64,000 nt of DNA from the NCBI RefSeq assembly GCF_001889605.1, contig NZ_CP018171.1:806001-870000 (forward strand). The letters run 5' to 3'. The translations under genes were made by a program, and so were the position numbers. The notes beneath the pieces are model-generated. The model searched no databases. It saw only the letters and a list, made by a program, of their open reading frames with translations, and was not told the DNA's origin. Shown here one piece after another: positions 9,935 to 18,339 of the stretch. The DNA comes from Aquibium oceanicum (GTDB lineage Bacteria > Pseudomonadota > Alphaproteobacteria > Rhizobiales > Rhizobiaceae). Position 1 is the stretch's first letter. Every line of letters starts with the position of its first letter.

Positions 9935-10119
9935 CGGCGCCAACGGAAACGAGGATGGCATTGGACAGGCCATGATAAGGTGGACACCGTTCAAAGAAAT
10001 TCGCCAAGCCGGGTGGTTCGGGGGCAGTAACTGAGCCGCATTTGTGGAATACTTGGCAGTATTTCGACAGCAGCCAGCGGCACATCACGGACGTGCGCTA
10101 CCAACGCGAGGAGAAGCCG

Positions 10120-11175
10120 ATGACCCCAGCGAAAAAGATCCGCGTCGCCGTCAACGGCTACGGCGTGATCGGAAAGCGTGTCGCCGACGCCGTTGCCGTG
10201 CAGGACGATATGGAGCTGGCCGGGGTTGCGGATATCAGCGCCGACTGGCGGCCACGCATGGCGACGCAGAAGGGTTACCGCCTTTTCGCAGCCACCGGTG
10301 ACCATGCAGAGGCGATGCGGAACGCCGGTCTCGATGTCGCCGGGAACCTCGATGATCTGCTTGAGGCGAGTGATCTGGTGGTCGACTGCACGCCGAAGCG
10401 GATCGCGGCGGTGAACGTCGACATCTATCGACAAAGGGGCATCAAGTTCATCGTCCAGGGTGGCGAGAAGCACGATGTGACCGGACACTCCTTCGTTGCG
10501 GAATCCACCTATGCGAGTGCGCTGAACCGGGACAGCACGCGCGTCGTCTCCTGCAACACCACCTCGATCGTGAGAACCCTTACGGCATTGAAGCAGGCAG
10601 GCCTGCTGCGTCGCGCGCGCGGGACGCTGCTGCGCCGGGCGACGGACCCTTGGGAAAGTCACCTCGGCGGGATCATGAACACGCTCGTCCCCGAGCCCGA
10701 GATTCCCAGCCATCAGGGGCCGGATGCGCAGAGCGTCGACCCCGACCTCGATGTCGTCACGATGGCGGTCAAGGTGCCGGAGACCCTGGCTCATCTGCAC
10801 TACTGGTCGGTGCAGTTGACCCGGCCGGCTTCCAGGGAAGAGGTGCTCGACGCCTTTGCCGCATCGTCTCGGATTGCCCTGATCCGCATGGATGCCGGGT
10901 TGACGGCCCTCAACGCGGTCAAGGAACTCATGGCCGACCTCGGCCGGCCACATGACAACCTCTACGAAGTCGCGCTTTGGTCGGACATGCTGAAGGTCCA
11001 GGGGGACGAACTGTTCTACGCCTACATGGTGGACAACCAGGCCATCGTCATTCCAGAGACGATCGACGCGATCCGGGCACTGTGCGGAGTGATCGCGAGC
11101 GCCGAAGACTCCATCGCAAGGACGGATGCGGCACTCGGGATCGGCCTGCTGACCGAAACACTGAGGCAACGATGA
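10120..11175 (+). CDS. gap: Type II (archaeal-type) glyceraldehyde-3-phosphate dehydrogenase
   Basis: A 351-residue oxidoreductase for glyceraldehyde-3-phosphate and 1,3-bisphosphoglycerate. The Rossmann motif NGYGVIG is at 12-18, the catalytic Cys lies in SCNTT (Cys145), and the archaeal-type substrate block with PSHQGPD follows. These features match type II GAPDH rather than the usual bacterial GapA. The start MTPAKKIRVAVNG has GAGGAGA upstream; an open extension to 10042 carries no family sequence. Type II enzymes often use NADP(H). The gene is followed after 73 bp by an ATP-grasp-like gene on the same strand. Together with the phosphoketolase pair it suggests an accessory sugar-phosphate module, possibly acquired; this is inference. 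Confidence 0.9.
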   Translation: MTPAKKIRVAVNGYGVIGKRVADAVAVQDDMELAGVADISADWRPRMATQKGYRLFAATGDHAEAMRNAGLDVAGNLDDLLEASDLVVDCTPKRIAAVNVDIYRQRGIKFIVQGGEKHDVTGHSFVAESTYASALNRDSTRVVSCNTTSIVRTLTALKQAGLLRRARGTLLRRATDPWESHLGGIMNTLVPEPEIPSHQGPDAQSVDPDLDVVTMAVKVPETLAHLHYWSVQLTRPASREEVLDAFAASSRIALIRMDAGLTALNAVKELMADLGRPHDNLYEVALWSDMLKVQGDELFYAYMVDNQAIVIPETIDAIRALCGVIASAEDSIARTDAALGIGLLTETLRQR

Positions 11176-11248
11176 TTCCAAGACTTTTCGATGCCCGCAT
11201 CGGGCCTGACGCGCGTCCGGCCTCGGGACAGCCAGGGCTTTGGGGGCG

Positions 11249-12526
11249 ATGAGCGATCCAGGCCCCACGTCCACGGGCCCAGTTCAGACCCTCTCGGAGC
11301 GGCTGAACCAGAATTGCTTCTGCATCACCCTCGACCGTCGGTCGCTCTGCGAGGCGCTTGAGCGCGAGGCTGGCGACCCGGAGTTCTGCGAGACCTTCAT
11401 CCTACCCAAGGCGCATTTGTTCTCGAATGTGCCAGTGTTCCTCGCGGCCAGCCAGGTGGCCGAGATGCAGGAGGTGGTCGCAGCGATCGAGGCGACCGCG
11501 CGGCTCGCCGCATACAAGGCCGCCGTCCTCTCTTGGGCGCCGGAAATCTCGCAAGAGGATCATGGCCCTGTTGGCGCGTTGATGGGTTACGATTTCCATC
11601 TAGGCGAAGACGGGCCCCGGCTCATCGAGATCAATACCAACGCCGGCGGGGCATTCCTCAATGCCCTTCTTGCAAAGGCGCAGCGCAAGTGTTGCGCCGA
11701 AATGGACATGCCACTGACGCCGCACACCTTTGAGGATGCGGCGTTTCGCATGTTTCAGGACGAATGGACGCGCCAGCGGGGAGCCGGCGCCGCACGTCGG
11801 ATTGCTATCGTCGACGACAGGCCAGAGGAACAGTATCTCTACCCTGAGTTCGTGCTCGTGCGGCAAGTTCTGGCCGCGCGAGGCGTGGACGCGATTATCG
11901 CGGATGCCAGTCATCTTCGCTACGAGGCGGGCCGGCTCAGCGTCGAGGGCAGGCAAATCGAGCTCGTGTATAACCGCGTCACCGACTTCGCGTTTGATCA
12001 GCCAGAGCACAGAGCGCTGCGTGAGGCCTACCGCGATGGCGCGGTGGTCGTAACGCCGAATCCGCACAACCACGCCCTTCTTGCCGACAAGCGCAACCTT
12101 TCGCTGCTCTCCGACCCGGCGATACTCGAAGGCTGGGGCGTGGAACCTAGACTTCTGGTTCAACTCAAAGCCGTCCCACGCACTGTCCTTGTCACCCCAG
12201 AGAACGCCGACGAACTTTGGAGATCGCGAAAGGACCTTTTCTTCAAGCCGACGAGCGGACATGGCGGAAAGGCAGTGTACCGCGGCGACAAGGTGACGAA
12301 AGGCGTCTGGTCACAAATTGAGCGGGGCGGCTACGTTGCCCAGACCCTGGTCCGGCCGAGCGAGCGCATGATCAAGATCGATGAGACGCCGCAGGCGCGC
12401 AAGATGGACGTTCGGCTGTATACCTACGACGGGCAAGTGCTTCTGGTGGCTGCGCGCCTCTACCAAGGCCAGACCACAAATTTCAGGACCCCAGGTGGCG
12501 GGTTCGCTCCGGTGTTTGTGGTGTAG
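11249..12526 (+). CDS. ATP-grasp-like protein of unknown substrate
   Basis: A 425-residue cytosolic protein. The C-terminal half resembles the ATP-grasp fold: a Lys/Gly-rich loop in FFKPTSGHGGKAVYRGDK (about 332-349) and a downstream MDVRLYTYDGQVLLVAARLYQGQT block. An N-terminal segment reads LIEINTNAGGAFLNA, similar to glutathione-synthase-like proteins. No named enzyme can be assigned; carboxylate-amine or thiol ligation is the general expectation for the fold. The start at ATG 11249 is preferred over a TTG nine bases earlier, with GGGGG just upstream. It follows the type II GAPDH gene by 73 bp and may be cotranscribed. No terminator is visible after it. Confidence 0.6.
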   Translation: MSDPGPTSTGPVQTLSERLNQNCFCITLDRRSLCEALEREAGDPEFCETFILPKAHLFSNVPVFLAASQVAEMQEVVAAIEATARLAAYKAAVLSWAPEISQEDHGPVGALMGYDFHLGEDGPRLIEINTNAGGAFLNALLAKAQRKCCAEMDMPLTPHTFEDAAFRMFQDEWTRQRGAGAARRIAIVDDRPEEQYLYPEFVLVRQVLAARGVDAIIADASHLRYEAGRLSVEGRQIELVYNRVTDFAFDQPEHRALREAYRDGAVVVTPNPHNHALLADKRNLSLLSDPAILEGWGVEPRLLVQLKAVPRTVLVTPENADELWRSRKDLFFKPTSGHGGKAVYRGDKVTKGVWSQIERGGYVAQTLVRPSERMIKIDETPQARKMDVRLYTYDGQVLLVAARLYQGQTTNFRTPGGGFAPVFVV

Positions 12527-13228
12527 AAGCCCAGCAATTCTCGCCATTTCGGGGCGGATGTGTCAGAGAACGTTGGATATGTGGGTCTTTCCCTCCGCCA
12601 GATTTGCAGCTAATTTCCTGACATTGCACAATTATTTTTATAGCTCTAGGAGGTGCGCCACATTGCGCCCCACATTCAAAGCGAGCTGTTGAGGAAGGCT
12701 GCTTTTGGTAGCCGAACTTTCCCGTTGAACGGCGAGCCGGGGGCGGCGAACTGGTACAGCGGATCGCAAACGTTCGAAACCGACGCAACTCAACAGTCGC
12801 AACAATGCGGAAAAAGCGGGATAGTTAGAACTATCTTCGTCGTTAGAAATGCGATCAATAGGAAGCCTCTAGTTAATGGAGGTCCCTGATGGACACCTAC
12901 CGCGATATTCAATGCCACACTCGCCGGTCTTACCTTCGGTCCCGGTCACGGTGGCGGTCATTCGCGGGAACCGGTGACGTTGAACATCACCAGCCTGCAA
13001 TAACCGCCCCCTCTCAGCGAGTTTGCAGAACCATCGGCACACTACCGTGCGAGGCAGCAGATACGCCGCTCCTATCGCGGCATCCGGCCGAAGGCCAATC
13101 GTGTAGTCGGCGTGGAGGACATCATGATTCGCTATGAGGTCGGCGATCTGCAGCCATCCCCGCCGCTTTCACGGCAAGCGGCGGCATTGATTTCCGCCTT
13201 CCTTGATCCTGAATACCTGCCAAGGTGC
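12527..13228. other. Gene-poor region of 702 bp with degenerate coding traces
   Basis: No convincing gene is present. The stretch is locally AT-richer than its surroundings (for example around 12600-12650). It contains a perfect 7-bp inverted repeat at 12820-12835 and a well-formed GGAGG six bases before an ATG at 12889. The 82-codon frame from that ATG is very Arg-rich and not protein-like. Short protein-like pieces occur in other frames (about 12890-12995 and 13010-13225), which suggests a decayed gene. No transposase or integrase similarity was recognised. Confidence 0.45.
12820..12835. promoter_or_regulatory. Perfect inverted repeat (GATAGTT-AG-AACTATC)
   Basis: Seven-base arms match perfectly around a 2-base centre. 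It lies about 55 bp before the GGAGG/ATG at 12889. It could be a regulator binding site left over from a former gene; no cognate regulator is apparent. Confidence 0.35.
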
Positions 13229-14443
13229 TCAGGAGTCGCCCCCAGCGGCCTCCCATTTCCAGAAGTCGGTGCCTTCGGTGTCGAGATGTTTGTTGAGTAC
13301 CATCTGATGGACCTCGTCGGCGCCGTCGACGAGTCGGGCCTGGCGGGCGTATCGGTAGATCCACTCGAGAACCGTGTCCTTCGAGTATCCGCGCGCGCCG
13401 TTGATCTGGATGGCCGTGTCGGCCGCCTGGTGTAGCAGGTTGGCGACATGCACCTTGGCCATGGAGACTTCCTTGCGGGCGAAAGAGCCCCTGTCCAGCG
13501 CCCACGCGGCCTTCATCACCAGCAATCGGCCGATCTCGATCTTCATGGCGAGGTCGCCGAGCATCATCTGGATGGACTCGCGGTCGGCAAGGCGCTTGCC
13601 GAACCCGGTGCGCTCCGCGGCATAGGCGCGTGCGATCTCGACGCAACGCTTCGACAGGCCAAGCCAGCGCATGCAATGCGTCAGCCGCGCCGGGCCGAGC
13701 CGAATCTGCGTGGCCTTCAGCCCGTCGCCTTCCTTCATCAGAATGTTTTCCGCCGGTATCTCCAGCCCGTCGAAGACGAGTTCGCAGTGACCGCCATGCT
13801 CTTCGGGCCCCATGATCCCGATGCGCCGCTCGATCCGCCAGCCCGGCTGGTCGCGGTCGAAGAGGAAGGCCGTCAGTCCCTTGCGCGGGTCCTCGGAGGT
13901 CTTGGCGACGAGGATGAAATGGCGGGCCTCCTCCGCGCCGGTGATGAACCATTTGCGGCCGCGAACGACGTAGCGGTCGCCCTCGCGGGTGGCGGTGGTC
14001 TGGATCATGGACGGATCCGACCCGCCGCCCGGATGCGGCTCGGTCATGACAAATGAGGAGCGAACACTGCCATCCACGATCGGCTTGAGCCAACGCTGCT
14101 TCTGCGCCTCGGTCCCCACAGCCTCGAGGAGCATCATGTTGCCGTCGTCAGGCGCGGCGGAGTTGAAGATCAAGGGTCCGAAGATCGAACGGTTCATCGC
14201 CTCGTAGCAGACCGCCATTCCGACCTTGCCGAAGCCCTGCCCGCCCGTCTCCTGCTTTAACTGAAGACACCAAAGGCCCTGTGCCCGCGCCTGCGACCGC
14301 AGTTCGTCGGCGATATCCAGGCGGATGTTCTCGTGTGCATCGTAGTTCGCCGGATCTGCCTCGAGCGGCAGGATTCGCTGGTCGACAAACGTGGCGATGC
14401 GCGAGCGAAACTCTTCGATACGAGGTGCAATCGTGAAATCCAT
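13229..14443 (-). CDS. Acyl-CoA dehydrogenase 1
   Basis: A 404-residue FAD enzyme that introduces a 2,3 double bond into an acyl-CoA and passes electrons to ETF. The usual three-domain order is visible: an alpha-helical N-terminus, the central beta domain with SSFVMTEPHPGGGSDPS (about 127-143) and WFITGA, and a C-terminal helical domain with GFGKRL and INGARGYSKDTVLEWIYR. The residue aligned with the catalytic Glu of medium-chain enzymes is Asp, in LVDGADEVHQ. Some subfamilies place the base elsewhere, so this does not mean it is inactive. It is divergent from a TetR gene (224-bp gap containing a palindrome), which suggests control by that regulator. The substrate is unknown. Confidence 0.92.
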   Translation of the reverse strand: MDFTIAPRIEEFRSRIATFVDQRILPLEADPANYDAHENIRLDIADELRSQARAQGLWCLQLKQETGGQGFGKVGMAVCYEAMNRSIFGPLIFNSAAPDDGNMMLLEAVGTEAQKQRWLKPIVDGSVRSSFVMTEPHPGGGSDPSMIQTTATREGDRYVVRGRKWFITGAEEARHFILVAKTSEDPRKGLTAFLFDRDQPGWRIERRIGIMGPEEHGGHCELVFDGLEIPAENILMKEGDGLKATQIRLGPARLTHCMRWLGLSKRCVEIARAYAAERTGFGKRLADRESIQMMLGDLAMKIEIGRLLVMKAAWALDRGSFARKEVSMAKVHVANLLHQAADTAIQINGARGYSKDTVLEWIYRYARQARLVDGADEVHQMVLNKHLDTEGTDFWKWEAAGGDS

Positions 14444-14503
14444 GAGTGATCCTCAGGCTGTGAAGGCTGATCGGCGGCCCGCCTGTCGGTAGCCATTTCC
14501 GAG

Positions 14504-14513
14504 CGAGCGCTCG
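14504..14513. promoter_or_regulatory. Palindrome CGAGCGCTCG, candidate TetR operator
   Basis: A perfect 10-bp palindrome followed by a T-rich run lies in the divergent region between acyl-CoA dehydrogenase 1 (61 bp from its start) and the TetR gene. TetR repressors commonly bind such palindromes between their own gene and the divergent target. No binding evidence exists beyond position and symmetry. Confidence 0.45.
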
Positions 14514-14667
14514 TTTTTTAATTTGACTATGGACCGGCCGCAAGCGTTGATTTCGCCGACATCCTCGGCGACTAACATTGGACCCGAATTCACCGGGCGG
14601 GTAAGCCTCCGACATGCCGGCGCAGCGGGTTCGCTGCAGCCGCATCAGACACAAGGGAGCTCGATCT

Positions 14668-15357
14668 GTGAGCCAACGCATCAAGCCCGGCGCGACGGAG
14701 GGCTACACGATGGAGGCTCTGTGCGCGCGCATCGTCGAACGCCATGGCGAGCGCATACGCGTGCGCAAGCAACCCTTGGCGGTCGCCAATCTGGCACGCA
14801 TCGTTGGCGCCTTTTTGCGACTGTCCAACCGGAAGGGGTTCCATGCAACGTCGCTGCGGGAACTTGCCTCGGAGGCGGGGCTCAGCATGGGTGGACTCTA
14901 TTCCTACTTCGACAGCAAGGAGACGCTGCTGTTGATGGTCCTTGGCGAGGTCTCGACTACGCTGAAAGAAGTCATGGACACGGCTCCCGCAGACATTGCC
15001 CGCGATCCCCTAGCGCATCTGAAATGGGTCATCGCGACCCACGTCCATCTGACGGAAAAGATGCAGCCCTGGTTCGTCTTCGCCTACATGGAAGCGAAGT
15101 CCTTTCCGAAATCGGCAAGAAACGCGGCTGTCGACAGCGAACTCCTGGCGGAAAACGTCCTTGCCGACATCCTTGCTCGTGGCAATACATCCGGCGCCTT
15201 CGCCGTTTCGGATCCGGCGCTCACCGCGGCCCTCATCAAGCCGTTGTTGCAGGACTGGTACGTCAAGCGCGCGAAATACCGGAAGCGTGGCACGTCGATC
15301 GACCACTATGTCGAAACCATCACGCGGATGGTGGAGCTCGCCACGCGTGCCGCTTGA
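14668..15357 (+). CDS. TetR/AcrR-family transcriptional regulator
   Basis: A 229-residue DNA-binding repressor-type protein. The N-terminal HTH is in GFHATSLRELASEAGLSMGGLYSYFDSKETLL (about 57-88), and the C-terminal ligand domain is variable. The preferred start is GTG at 14668 because GGGAG lies nine bases upstream; an ATG at 14614 (longer) or 14710 (shorter) is possible. It is divergent from acyl-CoA dehydrogenase 1 and probably controls it in response to an acyl-CoA-type ligand, as many TetR proteins next to fatty-acid enzymes do. Its recognition helix (LSMGGLY) differs from those of the two TetR proteins further right. Confidence 0.85.
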   Translation: MSQRIKPGATEGYTMEALCARIVERHGERIRVRKQPLAVANLARIVGAFLRLSNRKGFHATSLRELASEAGLSMGGLYSYFDSKETLLLMVLGEVSTTLKEVMDTAPADIARDPLAHLKWVIATHVHLTEKMQPWFVFAYMEAKSFPKSARNAAVDSELLAENVLADILARGNTSGAFAVSDPALTAALIKPLLQDWYVKRAKYRKRGTSIDHYVETITRMVELATRAA

Positions 15358-15419
15358 ACAGGGACGCATGGTCGTTTCCATGGACCGAATGTCGCTCGAA
15401 GAAATCTTGCCGATGAACG

Positions 15420-16340
15420 TCAGTCGGCCGCTACCGGTCTCCATGAGCTGCCGGTTGCAAGCGTCGCGGCGATTGCGCGCAGCCGTCCTTCGACCGCATC
15501 CCGCAGGCGTATCGATGCGCCTTGATTGGATACGGCGATTGTCCAAACGACCATTTCGCTGCCAATTTTTCGGCCGGTGATGCGACCGGCTTCACGCATT
15601 TCGCGGCTTATCGATTCCGGCAGCAGCGCGTAGCCGACACCCTTTTCCACCAGTTCCATTGCAACCGCGGCATCCCCGACCTCCGCCAGAATCGTCAAGT
15701 CGATGCTGGCCGCCTGCGCGGCGGCATTGATGCGACGTCGCAACGGATTCTGTACCGGCGGCACGATCAGCGGCAGGCCTTCCACCTCGCTCCATCTCGC
15801 GTTCTTCGCCACCAAGGGCTGATCGGACCGTCCGAGCAGCATCAGCGGCTCGGTCGCAAGCGGCTTCACGCTGACCAGGGGAACCTGCGTCTGCGGACTT
15901 ATCAGGATGCCGATGTCGATCTGGCCGAAGCCGAGCGCCTGCTCGATTTCGTGCGAAACGCCAAGCTGCAGCTGGATCGTGCTTTTCGGAAATCGTTCAA
16001 TGAACCAGATGACCAGGGGCACCGCTACCGTCCTGGCCATCGAATGGGGAATGCCCACCTTGATCTCGCCGGTGGGTTCGAAGTCGGCGGACCGTATCTC
16101 GTCTATGGCATTCTCGATTCCCGAAACCAAGGCAGGCAAACGCTCCGCGAGATGCTGTCCTGCTTCCGAAAGCCGGACTCCGCGTCGCGTCCGTTCCAGC
16201 AGCTTCACGCCGGTCTCCGTTTCCAGACCGCGAATGATGCGGGTCAATGTCGGCTGGCTTACGCCGAGGGACTCGGCCGCCCGCGTCAGGTTTCCCATCT
16301 CGGCGACCCTCAGAAAACTGCGGATGACTCTGGTGTCCAT
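15420..16340 (-). CDS. LysR-family transcriptional regulator 1
   Basis: A 306-residue regulator. The N-terminal winged HTH is NLTRAAESLGVSQPTLTRIIRGLE (about 17-40), followed by a linker helix and a periplasmic-binding-like effector domain from about residue 92. It is divergent from the AhpD-like (CMD family) gene, with 119 bp between the starts containing a T-N11-A symmetric element at 16390. It converges with the TetR gene at the other side. It most likely controls the divergent AhpD-like gene; the effector is unknown. Confidence 0.9.
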   Translation of the reverse strand: MDTRVIRSFLRVAEMGNLTRAAESLGVSQPTLTRIIRGLETETGVKLLERTRRGVRLSEAGQHLAERLPALVSGIENAIDEIRSADFEPTGEIKVGIPHSMARTVAVPLVIWFIERFPKSTIQLQLGVSHEIEQALGFGQIDIGILISPQTQVPLVSVKPLATEPLMLLGRSDQPLVAKNARWSEVEGLPLIVPPVQNPLRRRINAAAQAASIDLTILAEVGDAAVAMELVEKGVGYALLPESISREMREAGRITGRKIGSEMVVWTIAVSNQGASIRLRDAVEGRLRAIAATLATGSSWRPVAAD

Positions 16341-16389
16341 GCCGGCCGGATGCGCCCCACGATGCTGCCATGCAGAATGCGTATCGATG

Positions 16390-16402
16390 TGATTTCAGAT
16401 CA
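16390..16402. promoter_or_regulatory. Candidate LysR box (TGAT-N5-ATCA)
   Basis: A T-N11-A element with perfect 4-bp arms lies 50 bp from the LysR start and 58 bp from the divergent AhpD-like gene. It is followed at once by an ATGCATAT stretch. Position and symmetry fit a LysR recognition site. Confidence 0.4.
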
Positions 16403-16459
16403 TGCATATCACGCCCGCGCGGCCGGGTGTACCGTTCGCAACCCATCAAGGAGGAAGAC

Positions 16460-17050
16460 ATGGCACCCAGGCTCAAGATGCTCGAACGGTCCGAAATGAC
16501 GCGGACGCAGACTTTGCTCGTCGACACATGCACCTTCAACGGGGCGCCCGATGCGTTGATCGCCAGCATATTCACGCGCAGCGAAGTCGGCCGCGTCTGG
16601 CTGCGCGCATGGAACGAAGTCCTCAACGGCGGCATCGTGCCCGTCGAGATCAAGGAGATGTGCCGCGTCCTGCTGTCGACAAGACACGAGTGCGGCTATT
16701 GCTCGACGGTGCGCTCCCGCGTCGCCGCCGCCGAAGGTCTGAGCGAAGAAAAGCTGATGGCGACGATCGAATTCGAAGACAGCCCATTGCTGTCGGAGCG
16801 GGAGAGGGCGGCGCTCAGGTTCGCCCTCCTGTTCCATGAGGGCGACGACGCACTGGATTCAGACGATGTGTTTGATGCGATCAAGCAACATTTCAGCGAG
16901 GAAGAGATTATCGAACTCGCGCTGCTGTGCGCTGAAACGGCCGGCGTCGGCAAGTTTGCGCGTGCACTTCAGGTAAGGACCTGGGATGAAGCCTGTGAGA
17001 TTCAGCCAAAGCTTCGAGGCCAGTCCACCGTCGCGGTCGCAGCCGAATAA
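16460..17050 (+). CDS. Carboxymuconolactone decarboxylase/AhpD-like protein with CxxC
   Basis: A 196-residue protein of the CMD/AhpD fold. The helix with EIKEMCRVLLSTRHECGYCSTVRSR carries the CxxC redox pair and an upstream Glu, as in AhpD-type peroxidase partners. The His normally found four residues after the second Cys is Arg here, so the proton relay of AhpD may be altered. The C-terminal half (SEERERAALRFALLFHEGDD onward) is typical of the family. The start MAPRLKM has an excellent AAGGAGG ribosome site. It is divergent from LysR 1, ends at a clear terminator, and converges with the lipoyl carrier operon. Likely role: alkylhydroperoxidase-like redox protein; exact substrate unknown. Confidence 0.8.
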   Translation: MAPRLKMLERSEMTRTQTLLVDTCTFNGAPDALIASIFTRSEVGRVWLRAWNEVLNGGIVPVEIKEMCRVLLSTRHECGYCSTVRSRVAAAEGLSEEKLMATIEFEDSPLLSERERAALRFALLFHEGDDALDSDDVFDAIKQHFSEEEIIELALLCAETAGVGKFARALQVRTWDEACEIQPKLRGQSTVAVAAE

Positions 17051-17064
17051 CCGAGATGCACTGG

Positions 17065-17102
17065 AAGCCGGCCCGATAGTGATGTCGGCCGGCTTTCTTT
17101 TT
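17065..17102 (+). terminator. Rho-independent terminator after the AhpD-like gene
   Basis: Perfect 9-bp stem arms at 17065-17073 and 17087-17095 (AAGCCGGCC/GGCCGGCTT) with a 13-base loop are followed by a T-rich tract to 17102. It lies 15 bp after the stop codon of the AhpD-like gene and between it and the convergent lipoyl carrier gene. Confidence 0.85.
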
Positions 17103-17119
17103 GACTTGAGACTTGGCGA

Positions 17120-17362
17120 TCAATCGGTCTTGTCGATCCGGCAGACCGACGCCCCGACCTCGGCTTCGCTGCCTTCGGCGATCATCGTCTCGAGCAGGAC
17201 GCCGGCGCAGGGGGCCTCCACGTCCGACGTGACTTTCTCCGTTTCGATGGAATAGAGCACGTCGCCGGCGGCGAAACTCTCACCCTTCTTCTTGTGCCAA
17301 GTGACGAGCGTTGCCTCGTCCATGTTCATGCTCAACTTCGGAAGTTTGAGGACGACCTTCAC
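17120..17362 (-). CDS. Free-standing lipoyl (biotinyl/lipoyl) carrier domain
   Basis: An 80-residue protein that consists only of one lipoyl domain. It begins MKVVLKLPKLSMNMDEATLV and has the lipoylation loop ETEKVTSDVEAP with the modified Lys near residue 43, then the closing strand pattern. Normal E2 subunits carry this domain followed by an E1/E3-binding domain and an acyltransferase, both absent here. It overlaps the E1 beta stop by ATGA, so it is made with E1 alpha and beta. It may serve as a shuttle to an E2 or E3 elsewhere, or act as the sole acyl or aminomethyl-like carrier. The gene ends cleanly before a terminator, with no E2 remnant after it. Confidence 0.88.
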   Translation of the reverse strand: MKVVLKLPKLSMNMDEATLVTWHKKKGESFAAGDVLYSIETEKVTSDVEAPCAGVLLETMIAEGSEAEVGASVCRIDKTD

Positions 17363-18339
17363 GCGGCACGCTCCTTCATGAGTGTTCTTATTCCATCGGC
17401 GATGCGCGCGGCGTCGGGTATCATCGCCGTCTCGAGCGGCGGCGAATAGGCAATCGGCAGGTCGCGCGTGGTGATGCAGGTCACGCGCGCCCTCAGGTGC
17501 CTGAAGCCCTCGCCGGCCGCTATCGCCGCGATCTGGTTCGCCATGCTTCCCGCTTGGCGCGCCTCGTCGACAACAACCAGGCGACCCGTCTTCTTCAGGG
17601 AATCAAGAATGGTCGCTCGATCCAGTGGAAAAACCGTGCGTGGATCGACGACCTCGACGTCGATTCCCTCTTCCGCAAGTTCAGCCGCCGCGCGCAGAGC
17701 GGGTCGCTGCATTGCAGCGATGGCAACCAGCGTAACGTCCGCGCCCTCTTTGGTAACTGAAGCCTTACCCAATGGGATGAGCGTTTCCGCGTCCGGCACG
17801 TCGCCCATCTCCCCGCCTCTGCTGGCTGGTTGGAGAAAGACGACGGGGTCGTCGCAGCGGATTGCGGATTTCAACAGGCCCTTGGCGTCGCCCGAGTTGC
17901 CCGGCGTCACAACATAGAGGCCCCCGAGGCTTGCAAGGGCGGCGTGCGGATAGTCCGAATGCTGCGCCGAGTTGGACCGTCCCCCGCCGCCAACCGCCAT
18001 GAAGACGATGGGAAGCCTGATCTGGCCATTCGTCATCAGCCTGAGTTTCGTGGCTTGGTTGGCGATCGCATCGAATGCCGTGTAGATGAAATTGGCATAC
18101 ATGAGGTGGCAGATCACCCGGTAGCCGGCGGCGGCCGCGCCAACCGCCATGCCGGCCATCACTGTTTCCGAAATCGGCGTATCGCGGACCCGTTCACGGC
18201 CAAATTTCTGCTGCAGTCCGCGCGTGTCGCCGAAAATCGACGTTCCGACGTCCTCGCCGAACAGGATGACGCGCTCGTCGCGCTCCATCTCCTCGAAAAG
18301 CGCATCGTTGATCGCGTGGATCATTCTCTTGCGGGCCAT
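17359..18339 (-). CDS. 2-oxoacid dehydrogenase E1 component, beta subunit
   Basis: A 326-residue transketolase-like beta subunit. It begins MARKRMIHAINDALFEEMERD, followed by the GEDVG motif, ISETVMAGMAVGAAAAGYR and the C-terminal TPP-transketolase domain with VVDPRTVFPLD. It pairs with the E1 alpha subunit, whose stop codon overlaps its start by one base. Together they decarboxylate a 2-oxo acid (pyruvate, acetoin-type or branched-chain) using thiamine diphosphate and transfer the acyl group to lipoate. The alpha and beta sequences look most like acetoin or pyruvate dehydrogenase E1, but the substrate cannot be fixed from sequence alone. Confidence 0.92.
   Translation of the reverse strand: MARKRMIHAINDALFEEMERDERVILFGEDVGTSIFGDTRGLQQKFGRERVRDTPISETVMAGMAVGAAAAGYRVICHLMYANFIYTAFDAIANQATKLRLMTNGQIRLPIVFMAVGGGGRSNSAQHSDYPHAALASLGGLYVVTPGNSGDAKGLLKSAIRCDDPVVFLQPASRGGEMGDVPDAETLIPLGKASVTKEGADVTLVAIAAMQRPALRAAAELAEEGIDVEVVDPRTVFPLDRATILDSLKKTGRLVVVDEARQAGSMANQIAAIAAGEGFRHLRARVTCITTRDLPIAYSPPLETAMIPDAARIADGIRTLMKERAA

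Noticed and set aside
11306-11320. TGAACCAGAATTGC, similar to the shared operator
   Set aside because: Lies inside the ATP-grasp-like gene and lacks the right arm.
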